A stretch of 64,000 nucleotides of DNA, taken from positions 28,923 through 92,922 of the forward strand of contig NZ_QLKQ01000018.1 of assembly GCF_003349955.1 (NCBI RefSeq), given 5' to 3'. This DNA is from Azospirillum brasilense. Lineage in GTDB: Bacteria; Pseudomonadota; Alphaproteobacteria; Azospirillales; Azospirillaceae. The translations under genes and the position numbers were made by a program. This document shows, piece by piece, positions 1 to 8,381 of this stretch; within the stretch, counting starts at the first letter, position 1; each line of letters begins with the position of its first letter. The notes under the pieces were generated by a model. That model did no database searches. It saw only the letters and a program-made list of their open reading frames with translations, and was not told the DNA's origin.

Positions 1-231
1 ACGCTGGCGGTGGTCGGCGTTCTGACCAGCGTCGTGGGCGCCTTCTACTATCTGCGCATCATCAAGATCATGTACTTCGATGAGCCGGTGGAGGCGTTCG
101 ACAAGATCGGCGACGACGGGATGACCGGCATCCTGATCGCCACCGGCCTGTTCACGCTGCTGTTCTTCGTGGTTCCGGCGCCGATCCTGAACTACGCGGC
201 GGCGGCGGCGGCCTCGCTGTTCGCCGGATGA
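1..231 (+). CDS. nuoN: NADH-quinone oxidoreductase subunit N, C-terminal fragment
   Basis: The 76 residues in frame from base 1 are the C-terminus of NuoN, an antiporter-like membrane subunit of respiratory complex I that helps couple quinone reduction to proton pumping. The visible part has the family's [14 protein letters not shown] segment followed by a last hydrophobic helix and a short Ala-rich tail. The start lies upstream of the window. The stop overlaps the start of birA by 4 bases (ATGA), so birA, coaX and rnj probably form the tail of the nuo operon, an arrangement common in alphaproteobacteria. Family assignment is confident; nothing can be said about the missing N-terminus. Confidence 0.93.
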   Translation, partial: TLAVVGVLTSVVGAFYYLRIIKIMYFDEPVEAFDKIGDDGMTGILIATGLFTLLFFVVPAPILNYAAAAAASLFAG

Positions 232-1022
232 CGGCAGGCAACGAAGCGGAGGCGGCGCGTTTGCGCCTGCCTCCGGGCTTCCGGGTGATGGCCTTCGACT
301 CCGTCGGCAGCACGAACGACGAGGCGAAGGCCTTCGCGCGTTCGGGGGCTGCCGAAGGCACCATCGTCTGGGCCAAGCGGCAGGAGTCGGGCCGTGGCCG
401 TCGCGGCCGGGCCTGGACCTCGCCGGAAGGCAATCTCTACAGCTCGACCATACTGCGTCCCTCGCGCCCGCCGGCCGAGGCGGCGCAGATTTCGTTCGTG
501 GCGGCGCTCGCCATCGCCGACACCGCCGCCGCCGTCCTTCCCGATCCCGACGGTGTGCGCTGCAAATGGCCGAACGACGTTCTGGTGCACGGCCGCAAGC
601 TGTCCGGCATCCTGCTCGAGTCGGAGGCTGCGGCCGGGGGAGGGATCTCCTGGCTGGTGCTCGGCGTCGGCATCAACCTGCGGCATTTTCCCGAGGGCAC
701 CGACTACGCCGCCACCTCGCTGGCGGCGGAGGGCGCCCCGGCGCTCCAGCCCGCGGCCCTGCTGGAGATCTACGCCGAGCAGTTGGCCCGCTGGTACGGC
801 GTCTGGACGGCACATGGCTTCGCCCCCGTGCGCGCCGCTTGGCTGAAGCGGGCGCGGGGTCTGGGCGAGCCCATCGTCGTCCGTCTGCCGGACCGCACGC
901 TGACCGGTACCTTCGCCGATCTGGACAGCGACGGCGTTCTGTTGCTTGATCGGGATGACGGGGCGGGGCGCCAGCGCATCGCCGCCGGAGACGTGTTTTT
1001 CCCACCCGCGGTGGAGACCTGA
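228..1022 (+). CDS. birA: Biotin--[acetyl-CoA-carboxylase] ligase
   Basis: A 264-aa biotin protein ligase that activates biotin with ATP and transfers it to the lysine of biotin carboxyl carrier domains. The biotinyl-AMP loop GRGRRGRAW is at residues 55-63 and the KWPND motif at 113-117, followed by a small C-terminal SH3-like domain. The catalytic domain begins almost at the N-terminus, so there is no DNA-binding helix-turn-helix: this is the monofunctional class and not the E. coli type bio repressor. The start ATG overlaps the nuoN stop and the gene ends 3 bases before coaX, which suggests translational coupling. Confidence 0.95.
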   Translation: MTAGNEAEAARLRLPPGFRVMAFDSVGSTNDEAKAFARSGAAEGTIVWAKRQESGRGRRGRAWTSPEGNLYSSTILRPSRPPAEAAQISFVAALAIADTAAAVLPDPDGVRCKWPNDVLVHGRKLSGILLESEAAAGGGISWLVLGVGINLRHFPEGTDYAATSLAAEGAPALQPAALLEIYAEQLARWYGVWTAHGFAPVRAAWLKRARGLGEPIVVRLPDRTLTGTFADLDSDGVLLLDRDDGAGRQRIAAGDVFFPPAVET

Positions 1023-1025
1023 GAG

Positions 1026-1799
1026 ATGCTGCTCGCCATCGACGCCGGAAACACCAACGTGGTGTTCGCGATCTATGAGGGCGACCAACAGCGCGGCCTG
1101 TGGCGCACGGCGACCGACAAGAAGCGCACCGCCGACGAGTACATGGTGTGGATGACCCACCTGATGGCGCTGAAGGGGCTGCGCCCGGCGGACATCGACA
1201 GCGCCATCATCGCCAGCGTGGTGCCCGGCGCCACCTTCAACCTGAAGCGCCTGTGCAAGGATCATTTCGGCTGCGAGCCCCTGGTGGTCGGCCAGCCGGG
1301 GGTCGATCTCGGCACCCGCGCGCTGGTGGACCGGCCGGACGAGGTCGGCGCCGACCGGCTGGTCAACACGGTGGCGGCGGCGGCCACCTACAAGACGCCG
1401 CTGATCGTCATCGATTTCGGCACCGCGACGACCTTCGACGTGGTCGACCGCGACGGCAATTACCGCGGCGGCGTCATCGCGCCCGGCCTTAACCTGTCGC
1501 TGGAGGCGCTGCAGATGGCGGCGAGCAAGCTGCCCCGCGTCGAGATCCAGCAGCCGGGCCACGTCATCGGCACCAACACCGTCGAATGCATGCAGTCCGG
1601 CGTCTTCTGGGGCTATGTCGGCCTGATCGAAGGGCTGGTCAACCGCATCCGGGCGGAGTACGGCGAGCCGATGACGGTCGTCGCGACCGGAGGGCTGGGT
1701 GTGCTTTTCGCCAAGGCAACCCATGTAATCGAACACACCGACGGCGAACTCACGCTGCGCGGCCTCCTCCTGATCCACAAGCGCAACACGGCCCAATGA
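1026..1799 (+). CDS. coaX: Type III pantothenate kinase
   Basis: A 257-aa CoaX enzyme that phosphorylates pantothenate in the first step of coenzyme A synthesis. The N-terminal phosphate-binding motif DAGNTN is at residues 6-11, GADR at 108-111, and the second ATPase-fold motif DFGTATT at 130-136, as expected for the ASKHA-fold type III kinases. Length is normal. It follows birA closely and overlaps the RNase J start by 4 bases (ATGA at 1796). The birA-coaX-rnj order is a familiar alphaproteobacterial arrangement. Confidence 0.96.
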   Translation: MLLAIDAGNTNVVFAIYEGDQQRGLWRTATDKKRTADEYMVWMTHLMALKGLRPADIDSAIIASVVPGATFNLKRLCKDHFGCEPLVVGQPGVDLGTRALVDRPDEVGADRLVNTVAAAATYKTPLIVIDFGTATTFDVVDRDGNYRGGVIAPGLNLSLEALQMAASKLPRVEIQQPGHVIGTNTVECMQSGVFWGYVGLIEGLVNRIRAEYGEPMTVVATGGLGVLFAKATHVIEHTDGELTLRGLLLIHKRNTAQ

Positions 1800-3514
1800 C
1801 CCATCCCGACTCCGCTCCCTCCGTCCACCCGGTCGAGGGAGACGGCGACCTGTTCGCTCCCGAGGACGACGCGCTCTACTTCCTGCCGCTGGGCGGTTCG
1901 GGCGAGATCGGCATGAACCTCAACCTCTACGGCCATCGCGGCAAGTGGTTGATGGTGGATCTCGGCATCTCCTTCGCGGACGACACGATGCCGGGGCTGG
2001 ACGTCATCATGCCGGACCCCGCCTTCATCGCGGAGCGCCGGCACGACCTCGTGGGCATCGTGGTGACGCACGCGCACGAGGATCACCTGGGGGCCATCCA
2101 GTATTTGTGGCCGCAGCTCCGCGTGCCCGTCTACTGCACGCCCTTCACCGCCGCCGTCCTGCGCGCGAAGCTGCACGAGCGCGGGCTGGCCGGGGTGGTG
2201 CCGGTCCACGAGGTGGCGCTGGGCAGCACCATCGAAGTCGGCCCCTTCTCCGTCGAGTATGTGACGGTCACCCATTCCATTCCGGAACCGAACGCCCTGG
2301 CGATCCGCACCGCCGCCGGCACGGTGTTGCACACCGGCGACTGGAAGCTCGACCCCGAGCCGCTGGTGGGCAAGGCGGCCGACGAGGAGCGGCTGCGCGC
2401 CATCGGCGACGAGGGGGTGCTGGCGCTGATCGGCGACAGCACCAACGCCCTGGTGCCCGGCAGCTCCGGGTCGGAAGGCAACGTACGCAAGACGCTGACC
2501 GAGCTGATCGGGCAGTTCCCCGATGTGCGCGTTGCGGTGAGCTGCTTCGCCACCAACGTCGCGCGGCTCGAGAGCATCGCCCACGCGGCGGCGGCGCACG
2601 GCCGCCACGTCGCGCTGGTCGGGCGGTCGATGTGGCGGATCAACGAGGCCGCGCGCTCCAACGGCTATCTCGCCGACCTGCCGGCCTTCCTGACCGAGCA
2701 TGACGCCAACTACGTGCCGCGCGACAAGCTGGTGCTGGTCTGCACCGGCAGCCAGGGCGAGCCGCGCTCCGCCCTTGCCCGCATCGCGTCGGACGACCAT
2801 CCACAGGTGTCGCTGCAGCGCGGCGACGTGGTGATCTTTTCCTCGCGCGAGATTCCCGGCAATGAGCGGGCCATCGGCCGCATGCAGAACCTGCTGGTGG
2901 GGCAAGGCATCCGCATCGTCACCGCCGACGAGGCGCCGGTCCATGTGTCCGGCCACCCCGCGCAGGACGAGCTGGTCCGCATGTACCAGTGGGTGCGCCC
3001 GCGCATCGCCATGCCGGTCCACGGTGAGCAGCGCCACCAGCTGGAGCACGCCAAGCTGGCCCGCGCCTGTCAGGTGCCGGAGTCTCTGGTCCCCGGCAAC
3101 GGCGACCTGATCCGGCTGGCGCCCGACGCGCCGCCGCGGGTGGTGGCGCAGGTTCGCTCCGGCCGCATGGCGCTGGACGGCAAGCGGCTGATCCCGCTCG
3201 ACACCGGGCTGATGCGGGCGCGCCACCGGATGGTCCACAACGGCGCCGCCGTGGTGACGCTGGTGATGAACGGCAAGGGCGAGCTGGTGACCGCGCCGCA
3301 GATCGCGGTGATGGGGCTGCTCGACGACTCGGCGGACCGCGACATGCTGCTCGACGTGGTGGACGCGGTGCGCGAGGCCGTCGCCGAGATGCCGAAATCG
3401 GCCCGCGCCGACGACGAACAGGTGCGCGCCGCCGCCCGCATCGCCGTCCGCCGCTGCTTCAACGCGACGCACGGCAAGAAGCCGGTGACGGACGTGCATC
3501 TCGTCCGTGTATAA
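1796..3514 (+). CDS. rnj: Ribonuclease J
   Basis: A 572-aa metallo-beta-lactamase/beta-CASP ribonuclease with 5'-3' exonuclease and endonuclease activity in RNA maturation and decay. The zinc-binding HAHEDH motif is at residues 92-97; LHTGDWKLDP and GDSTNA follow in the lactamase/beta-CASP part, and VHVSGHP lies in the C-terminal half. The frame is open further upstream, but the ATG at 1796 overlapping the coaX stop gives the normal family N-terminus (ALYFLPLGGSGEIGMN). It ends 33 bases before mce, which has a good ribosome-binding site (GGGAGGA). Confidence 0.95.
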   Translation: MTHPDSAPSVHPVEGDGDLFAPEDDALYFLPLGGSGEIGMNLNLYGHRGKWLMVDLGISFADDTMPGLDVIMPDPAFIAERRHDLVGIVVTHAHEDHLGAIQYLWPQLRVPVYCTPFTAAVLRAKLHERGLAGVVPVHEVALGSTIEVGPFSVEYVTVTHSIPEPNALAIRTAAGTVLHTGDWKLDPEPLVGKAADEERLRAIGDEGVLALIGDSTNALVPGSSGSEGNVRKTLTELIGQFPDVRVAVSCFATNVARLESIAHAAAAHGRHVALVGRSMWRINEAARSNGYLADLPAFLTEHDANYVPRDKLVLVCTGSQGEPRSALARIASDDHPQVSLQRGDVVIFSSREIPGNERAIGRMQNLLVGQGIRIVTADEAPVHVSGHPAQDELVRMYQWVRPRIAMPVHGEQRHQLEHAKLARACQVPESLVPGNGDLIRLAPDAPPRVVAQVRSGRMALDGKRLIPLDTGLMRARHRMVHNGAAVVTLVMNGKGELVTAPQIAVMGLLDDSADRDMLLDVVDAVREAVAEMPKSARADDEQVRAAARIAVRRCFNATHGKKPVTDVHLVRV

Positions 3515-3547
3515 GCGTTTCCGACTTTACGCCTTTCGGGAGGACCC

Positions 3548-3952
3548 ATGATCGGGAAGCTGAACCACGTCGCCATCGTCGTGCCGGATCTGACGGCGGC
3601 GACCGCGCTCTACCGCGACACGCTGGGCGCCGCGGTGTCCCAGCCGGTGGACCTGCCGCCGCACGGAGTCACCGTCGTCTTCGTCGAGCTGCCCAACACG
3701 AAGATCGAGCTGCTCCATCCCTTCGGCGAAAAGTCGCCGATCGCCGGCTTCCTGGAAAAGAACCCGTCCGGCGGCATCCATCACATCTGCTACGAGGTGG
3801 ACGACATCCTGGCCGCCCGCGACCGGATGAAGGCGCAGGGCGCTCGCGTTCTGGGCGACGGCGAGCCGAAGATCGGCGCTCATGACAAGCCGGTGCTGTT
3901 CCTGCACCCCAAGGACTTCTGCGGGACCTTGGTCGAGCTGGAGCAGGCCTGA
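3548..3952 (+). CDS. mce: Methylmalonyl-CoA epimerase
   Basis: A 134-aa vicinal-oxygen-chelate protein that interconverts (R)- and (S)-methylmalonyl-CoA on the propionyl-CoA to succinyl-CoA route. It has two beta-alpha-beta-beta-beta modules. Likely metal ligands are His7 (GKLNHVAI), His79 in GGIHHICYEV and Glu130 in LVELE, with a further acidic ligand in TKIELLHP. Length matches the family. A GGGAGGA ribosome-binding site precedes the ATG. Its position between RNase J and DUF1467 is typical of alphaproteobacteria. Confidence 0.94.
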   Translation: MIGKLNHVAIVVPDLTAATALYRDTLGAAVSQPVDLPPHGVTVVFVELPNTKIELLHPFGEKSPIAGFLEKNPSGGIHHICYEVDDILAARDRMKAQGARVLGDGEPKIGAHDKPVLFLHPKDFCGTLVELEQA

Positions 3953-3969
3953 GACGAAGGGAGGCTGCC

Positions 3970-4218
3970 ATGGGCTGGGTGACGGGCATCAGCGTCTATG
4001 TGGTCGTCTGGTGGGTGGTGCTGTTCGCGGTGCTGCCCTGGGGCGTGCGCACCCCGGCCCAGCCCGAGCCGGGCATGGCGAGCAGCGCGCCGGAGCGTCC
4101 GCGCATCCTCCTGAAATTCGCCGCCACGACGCTGGTCGCGGCGGTGGTGTGGCTGGTCATCTTCGGCATCGTGCAGTCGGACCTGATTTCCTTCCGCGAG
4201 ATGGCCAAGCCGCACTGA
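3970..4218 (+). CDS. DUF1467 family small membrane protein
   Basis: An 82-aa protein with two hydrophobic helices, about residues 3-24 (GISVYVVVWWVVLFAVLPWGV) and 48-68, joined by a polar Pro-rich loop. This is the DUF1467 pattern, a two-helix inner-membrane protein frequently found right after methylmalonyl-CoA epimerase in alphaproteobacteria. No biochemical function is known to me. It begins 17 bases after mce with a GGAGG-like site and is probably cotranscribed with it. Confidence 0.85.
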   Translation: MGWVTGISVYVVVWWVVLFAVLPWGVRTPAQPEPGMASSAPERPRILLKFAATTLVAAVVWLVIFGIVQSDLISFREMAKPH

Positions 4219-4243
4219 TCCCACTCCCGGATGGAGCCCTCGC

Positions 4244-4843
4244 GTGAGTCTGACCTATTGCGACGTGGCGCCCGGCCACGCGCATCACGGCCCCTACCAC
4301 GACACCGAGTACGGGTTTCCCAGCGCCGACGACCGGGTGCTGTTCGAACGGCTGATTCTGGAGATCAATCAGGCGGGCCTGTCCTGGCTGACCATCCTGA
4401 AGAAGCGCGAGGCCTTTCGCGCCGCCTTCGACGGCTTCGACATCGACCGCGTCGCCGCCTACGGCGAGGTGGAGCGGGAGCGGCTGCTGGCCGATCCCGG
4501 CATCATCCGCAACCGGCTGAAGGTCGACGCCGCCATCGAGAACGCGCGGCGGATCGTGACCCTGCGCGAAACCCACGGCTCGTTCGACGGCTGGCTGCGC
4601 GCCCATCACCCTTTGGGCAAGGCGGAGTGGGTTCGCCTGTTCAAGCGCACCTTCCGCTTCACCGGCGGCGAGATCACCGGCGAATTCCTGATGAGCCTCG
4701 GCTATCTGCCGGGCGCGCATCAGCCCCGCTGCCCGGTCTGGTCCGAAGTCGCGGCGCTCGATCCCCCTTGGATGGCCGCCGTTCGGCAGGGGTTCGCAGG
4801 ATACAACGCTCATAAATCAGGCATAACGCAGCCTATGACGTAA
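4244..4843 (+). CDS. tag: DNA-3-methyladenine glycosylase I
   Basis: A 199-aa helix-hairpin-helix-like glycosylase that removes 3-methyladenine from alkylated DNA. Recognisable blocks are YHDTEYGFP near residue 18 and LEINQAGLSWLTILKKR near 39-55, the latter holding the conserved Glu of the base pocket. The zinc ligands appear conserved as Cys6, His19 and a C-terminal H-x3-C pair in GAHQPRCPVW. The start is a GTG giving MSLTYCDVAPGH; the ATG at 4231 is in another frame. The last dozen residues fall into AT-richer DNA and extend a little beyond the usual family end. Confidence 0.92.
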   Translation: MSLTYCDVAPGHAHHGPYHDTEYGFPSADDRVLFERLILEINQAGLSWLTILKKREAFRAAFDGFDIDRVAAYGEVERERLLADPGIIRNRLKVDAAIENARRIVTLRETHGSFDGWLRAHHPLGKAEWVRLFKRTFRFTGGEITGEFLMSLGYLPGAHQPRCPVWSEVAALDPPWMAAVRQGFAGYNAHKSGITQPMT

Positions 4844-5258
4844 TCAACCGCCTATGTCTTGGGCGAAATCTGCGAATTCTTCAGTGACGACTTGGTTTAG
4901 TCCAAATTCCGTCTTGTCATCGGGTGGGGTCGAGTTCAATGTATTTGGTGTGACGAGAGGGGTTCTTCCCTCTTTTCCGACGCCTGGTGGCGATTCCTCC
5001 CTAAACCTCGGGCCGCGCCGCAACCGCCGCGCGGTCCTTTTTTCGCCCCGATCCGGTTCACGGCGCCCACGATCACCTTCGTCCGTAGGCAGACGGACCG
5101 TTGTGCTTCGGTACAGAATGAATTAACCCTTTGCGGGTATAGCTCATCCTACTGTGCGGGAGGCGGGCGAGCGTCCGTTCCGGCTTTGGATTCAAATGCG
5201 GCGGCGTTCGCAGCCGGAATTTGCGGCCGTCAGCGGGGAGAACGATGCCGAGGCGCCG
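4844..5258. other. Intergenic region, AT-richer left half with an orphan terminator
   Basis: No convincing gene is seen. Bases about 4800-4960 are clearly less GC-rich than the surroundings and include a TTGG...CCAA inverted repeat near 4890-4903. A rho-independent terminator lies at 5010-5043, far from the tag stop. The right half (5044-5258) is GC-rich and carries a GTCCGT/ACGGAC hairpin near 5080-5097 and the untranslated leader of the next gene. An open frame at 4854-5126 runs straight through the terminator and is not believed. A small RNA ending at the terminator is possible, but no strong promoter is visible. Confidence 0.5.
5010..5043 (+). terminator. Rho-independent terminator
   Basis: A 9-bp stem GGGCCGCGC / GCGCGGTCC with one G-U pair and a 10-nt loop, followed by six T residues at 5038-5043. 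It lies 166 bases after the tag stop codon, so it ends either a long tag 3' UTR or an independent short transcript from the AT-richer gap. Confidence 0.75.
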
Positions 5259-6143
5259 ATGACCGCGGGTGATAACGAGAAGTTCGAGCAGTTCGCGGCC
5301 ATTCTGACCACCGAACTGCTTGACCGTACCCGCAAAAGTCTTGAACTGCTGACCCCCGAAGAGCAGCCGGCGGCCAAGCTCCCCTTTGCCCTGACCCCGT
5401 CCTTTCAGGAAATCTACGCCGAGCTGGTGCGCGTCGGGATCTTCCCGGTGTTGCTCAGCCGCCGTCCGGTGCGGGCCATCGTCGGCGACGTGGATTGGCC
5501 GCGCGACGGGCGCGACTATCTGCTGACCGTCCTCGACGACCGCTCCAACGCCGTCTTCACCGCCTGGGATTACGCCTGGGACGCGCTGTGGGACGAGCGG
5601 AAGGTGGGGGCGGACAGCGGCTCCTCGGCGCCGGCCAAGAAGAAGGGCTTTTTCGCCTCACTGTTCGGCCGCAAGGCGGACAAGCCGGAAAAGAAGACCA
5701 GCGATTCAGGCGCGGAGGGCGACGTGATGGCCGGCCTCTACACCATGCTGAACGAGCAGGCTGAGCGCCGCGGCTACCTGCCGCTGTTCCATGACGACAT
5801 CAAGGTGCTGAAGGGTTTGGTCCGCGTGAAGCCGGCGCGCATCTTCAAGGCCTGGAAGGAGATCAACCAGTACCATCACCAGGAATTCTACCTGTCGGGC
5901 CAGGACCAGGCCAAACCGGGGGTGACCTCGGAATGCCTGCAGAAATGGCATTACAATCTGCCGGACCGGATCGGCGAATTCCTGGTGCTGAAGGCGGCCG
6001 TCGACATGGAGTTCGTGAACAAGCCCTTCCTCGGCAAGTACATCCGCCAGTCGGCCCGCACCCAGGAGGAGGCGGAGAAGGGCATGCCCTATCTCGCCAC
6101 CTACTGGAAATCCATGAAGCAATCCGCCGCCGCCCAAGGCTGA
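5259..6143 (+). CDS. Conserved hypothetical protein, 294 aa
   Basis: I do not recognise this protein. It appears soluble and cytoplasmic: no signal peptide and no membrane helix. The N-terminal part (about residues 1-125) is followed by a basic, Gly/Ser-rich linker (PAKKKGFFASLFGRK, then PEKKTSD) and a C-terminal alpha-helical part rich in Lys, Tyr and Trp, ending WKSMKQSAAAQG. Starts at 5154 and 5196 are also open, but ATG 5259 has GAGG 5 bases upstream and the residues before it look like translated leader. The next gene begins 8 bases after the stop. Confidence 0.7.
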   Translation: MTAGDNEKFEQFAAILTTELLDRTRKSLELLTPEEQPAAKLPFALTPSFQEIYAELVRVGIFPVLLSRRPVRAIVGDVDWPRDGRDYLLTVLDDRSNAVFTAWDYAWDALWDERKVGADSGSSAPAKKKGFFASLFGRKADKPEKKTSDSGAEGDVMAGLYTMLNEQAERRGYLPLFHDDIKVLKGLVRVKPARIFKAWKEINQYHHQEFYLSGQDQAKPGVTSECLQKWHYNLPDRIGEFLVLKAAVDMEFVNKPFLGKYIRQSARTQEEAEKGMPYLATYWKSMKQSAAAQG

Positions 6144-6151
6144 GGTCCGCC

Positions 6152-6550
6152 ATGATCCGCCGCTCCGCTCCTCTCCTCGTCGCGTTTCTGACGCTTTCCA
6201 ATGGGGCGGTGGCGCAGCCGATCGACCTGTCCGCCTGTCAGTTCCTGACGGCGCATCGCCCGGCGGCCGGGGTGGAGTACACGCCGGGCCTGGACGTGAA
6301 CGGCAAGGCGGTGGCCCCCGCCGACCTGCCGGGCTCGGCCGGGACCGCACCGCCGCTGGAGCGGTTCGACATCCCGGTGACCGTCGATTTCGCCCGCCGC
6401 ATGGGCTTCCCGGTGCCGCAGGGTGCCGCGGCGCCGGGCGTTGAGGTCGGCTATCTGACCTGGTACGCCAACCGGCTCTATTTCAACGGCCAGCCCATCG
6501 GCGCGCCGAGCGAGGCCGAGGTCTACGCCTATTGCCGCACCACCCGATAG
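6152..6550 (+). CDS. Secreted hypothetical protein, 132 aa
   Basis: It starts with a clear Sec signal peptide (MIRRSAPLLVAFLTLSNGAVAQ, likely cleaved after AVA), giving a mature protein of about 110 residues with two Cys (SACQF near the start, YAYCR at the end) that could form a disulfide. It has no motif I recognise. The frame is open far upstream but overlaps the previous gene there; ATG 6152 gives the signal peptide. Spacing of 8 bases suggests it is cotranscribed with the gene before it. Confidence 0.72.
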   Translation: MIRRSAPLLVAFLTLSNGAVAQPIDLSACQFLTAHRPAAGVEYTPGLDVNGKAVAPADLPGSAGTAPPLERFDIPVTVDFARRMGFPVPQGAAAPGVEVGYLTWYANRLYFNGQPIGAPSEAEVYAYCRTTR

Positions 6551-6674
6551 GGCGGTTCGCCCGCGGATGCGCGCCGTGACGATGGACAAGCGCGCGGTGG
6601 CTTCCTAAAGTCGCTCTCCCTGTTGCGGACCGGCGCACCGCCGGACGAATCCCCTCGAAACCGAGAGCAGAGCC

Positions 6675-7988
6675 ATGCGGCTGTCCACCTTCTTCCTGCC
6701 GACCCTCAAGGAGACCCCGACCGAGGCGCAGATCGTCTCGCACCGCCTGATGCTGCGGGCCGGGATGATCCGCCAGACCAGCGCCGGCATTTACGCCTGG
6801 CTGCCGCTGGGCCACCGGGTGCTGAAGAAGATCGAGCAGATCGTCCGCGAGGAGCAGGACGCCGCCGGCGCCCAGGAACTGCTGATGCCGACCATCCAGT
6901 CGGCGGAGCTGTGGAAGGAAAGCGGCCGCTACGACGACTACGGCAAGGAGATGCTGCGCATCACCGACCGCCATGACCGTGAGATGCTGTTCGGTCCCAC
7001 GAACGAGGAGATGATCACCGACATCTTCCGCGCCTTCGTGAAGAGCTACCGCCAGCTTCCGCTGAACCTCTACCACATCCAGTGGAAGTTCCGGGACGAG
7101 ATCCGCCCTCGCTTCGGCGTGATGCGCGGCCGCGAGTTCCTGATGAAGGACGCCTACAGCTTCGACATCGACCCGGCCAGCGCCCGGCGCTCGTACCAGA
7201 AGATGTTCCTGGCCTATCTGCGCACCTTCGCCCGCATGGGGCTGAAGGCGATCCCGATGCGCGCCGACACCGGCCCGATCGGCGGCGACCTCAGCCACGA
7301 GTTCATCATCCTGGCCGAGACCGGCGAGAGCGGCGTCTTCTGCCACAAGGACTGGCTGACCCTGGACGTGCTGCAGAACGCGCCGGGCTTCGACGAGGAC
7401 CTGCAGCCCTTCTTCGACACCTACACCTCGATCTACGCCGCCACCGACGAGAAGCACGAGCCCGGCAACTGCCCGGTCGCGGAGTCGGATCTGGTGTCGG
7501 CCCGCGGCATCGAGGTCGGCCACATCTTCAACTTCGGCACCAAGTACTCGAAGCCGATGAACGCCGTCGTCGCCGGTCCGGGCGGCGATCCGGTCCCGGT
7601 CGAGATGGGCTCCTACGGCATCGGCGTGTCGCGCCTGATGGGCGCCATCATCGAGGCCAGCCACGACGACAACGGCATCATTTGGCCGGACTCCGTGGCG
7701 CCCTTCAACGTCGGCCTCGTCAACCTGAAGGTCGGCGACGCCGAGACCGACCGCGTCTGCCAGGAGCTGTACTACAAGCTCCGCGCCAACGGGCTGGACG
7801 TGCTGTACGACGACCGCGACGAGCGTCCGGGCGTGAAGTTCGCCGACATGGACCTGATCGGCTTGCCGTGGCAGCTCGTCGTCGGGCCGCGCGGCCTGAA
7901 GAACGGCGTGGTCGAGTTGAAGCGCCGCGCCACCGGCGAGAAGCAGGAGCTGTCGGTGGAAAGCGCGCTGGAGAAGCTCTCGGCGTAA
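6675..7988 (+). CDS. proS: Proline--tRNA ligase
   Basis: A 437-aa class II aminoacyl-tRNA synthetase that charges tRNA-Pro. Motif 2 is in [20 protein letters not shown], motif 3 in [16 protein letters not shown], and the C-terminal anticodon-binding domain contains [18 protein letters not shown]. At 437 residues it is the short alphaproteobacterial form that lacks the roughly 180-residue editing insertion of E. coli ProRS, so cis editing of alanyl-tRNA-Pro is not expected. The gene stands alone, 124 bases after its neighbour and before a long repeat-bearing gap. Confidence 0.95.
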   Translation: MRLSTFFLPTLKETPTEAQIVSHRLMLRAGMIRQTSAGIYAWLPLGHRVLKKIEQIVREEQDAAGAQELLMPTIQSAELWKESGRYDDYGKEMLRITDRHDREMLFGPTNEEMITDIFRAFVKSYRQLPLNLYHIQWKFRDEIRPRFGVMRGREFLMKDAYSFDIDPASARRSYQKMFLAYLRTFARMGLKAIPMRADTGPIGGDLSHEFIILAETGESGVFCHKDWLTLDVLQNAPGFDEDLQPFFDTYTSIYAATDEKHEPGNCPVAESDLVSARGIEVGHIFNFGTKYSKPMNAVVAGPGGDPVPVEMGSYGIGVSRLMGAIIEASHDDNGIIWPDSVAPFNVGLVNLKVGDAETDRVCQELYYKLRANGLDVLYDDRDERPGVKFADMDLIGLPWQLVVGPRGLKNGVVELKRRATGEKQELSVESALEKLSA

Positions 7989-8381
7989 CACCGTGGGGCG
8001 GGGGAGCGGGCGCTGTAATCAAAGTTCCGCGCTTTGCCATTTAGCCCTCTCCCCTCTGGGGAGAGGGTGGCCCGGAGGGCCGGTGAGGGGGTTGCGCTTG
8101 TGCCGAACGTGGCGCCGCGCGCACCCCCCTCACCCTAACCCTCTCCCCGCTTTCGGCGGACCGAAGGTCCGCCTGTCGCGTCAGCGCAAACTTCGTTTGC
8201 GCGTGAGCGGAGGGGAGAGGGGATTTAGGAAGGGGAGCGGGCGCCTTCGAAGGTCGCTGGAAGGTCGCCCTTTTCCTGCCACGGTTAAGCACTTATGTTG
8301 CGGGGCGGCGGACTGGTTGCGGTCCGCCGCCTTTGCTTTTGCCGGGCCATCGTCGCCCGCCCTTCGCTCATCGGGAGCCGC
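7989..8381. other. Intergenic region between proS and lolC, mostly repeat
   Basis: No gene is seen. The left half is occupied by a dispersed palindromic element (8045-8222). The remainder is GC-rich and presumably holds the lolC promoter and leader. An open frame continues upstream of lolC to 8295, but the N-terminal extension does not resemble LolC/E. Confidence 0.6.
8045..8222 (+). repeat. Dispersed palindromic intergenic element, family B copy 1
   Basis: It starts with a CCCTCTCCCC/GGGGAGAGGG hairpin (8045-8068), continues through a GGCCCGGAGGGCC-type palindrome, a GTGAGGGGG block and the core GCGCTTGTGCCGAACGT, then the complementary CCCCCTCACCCTAACC block and a second CCCTCTCCCC...GGGGAGAGG arm. 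The loop of that second arm holds two further perfect hairpins, GGCGGACC-gaa-GGTCCGCC and GCGCAAAC-ttc-GTTTGCGC. A second copy lies reverse-complemented at 56773-56890. No coding capacity; the structure would fold strongly as RNA. Confidence 0.85.

Noticed and set aside
192..1796. 534-codon minus-strand frame over birA and coaX
   Set aside because: Antisense shadow of two well-recognised genes.
4854..5126. 90-codon open frame after tag
   Set aside because: It reads through a good rho-independent terminator, lacks the strong third-position GC of real genes here, and has no ribosome-binding site.
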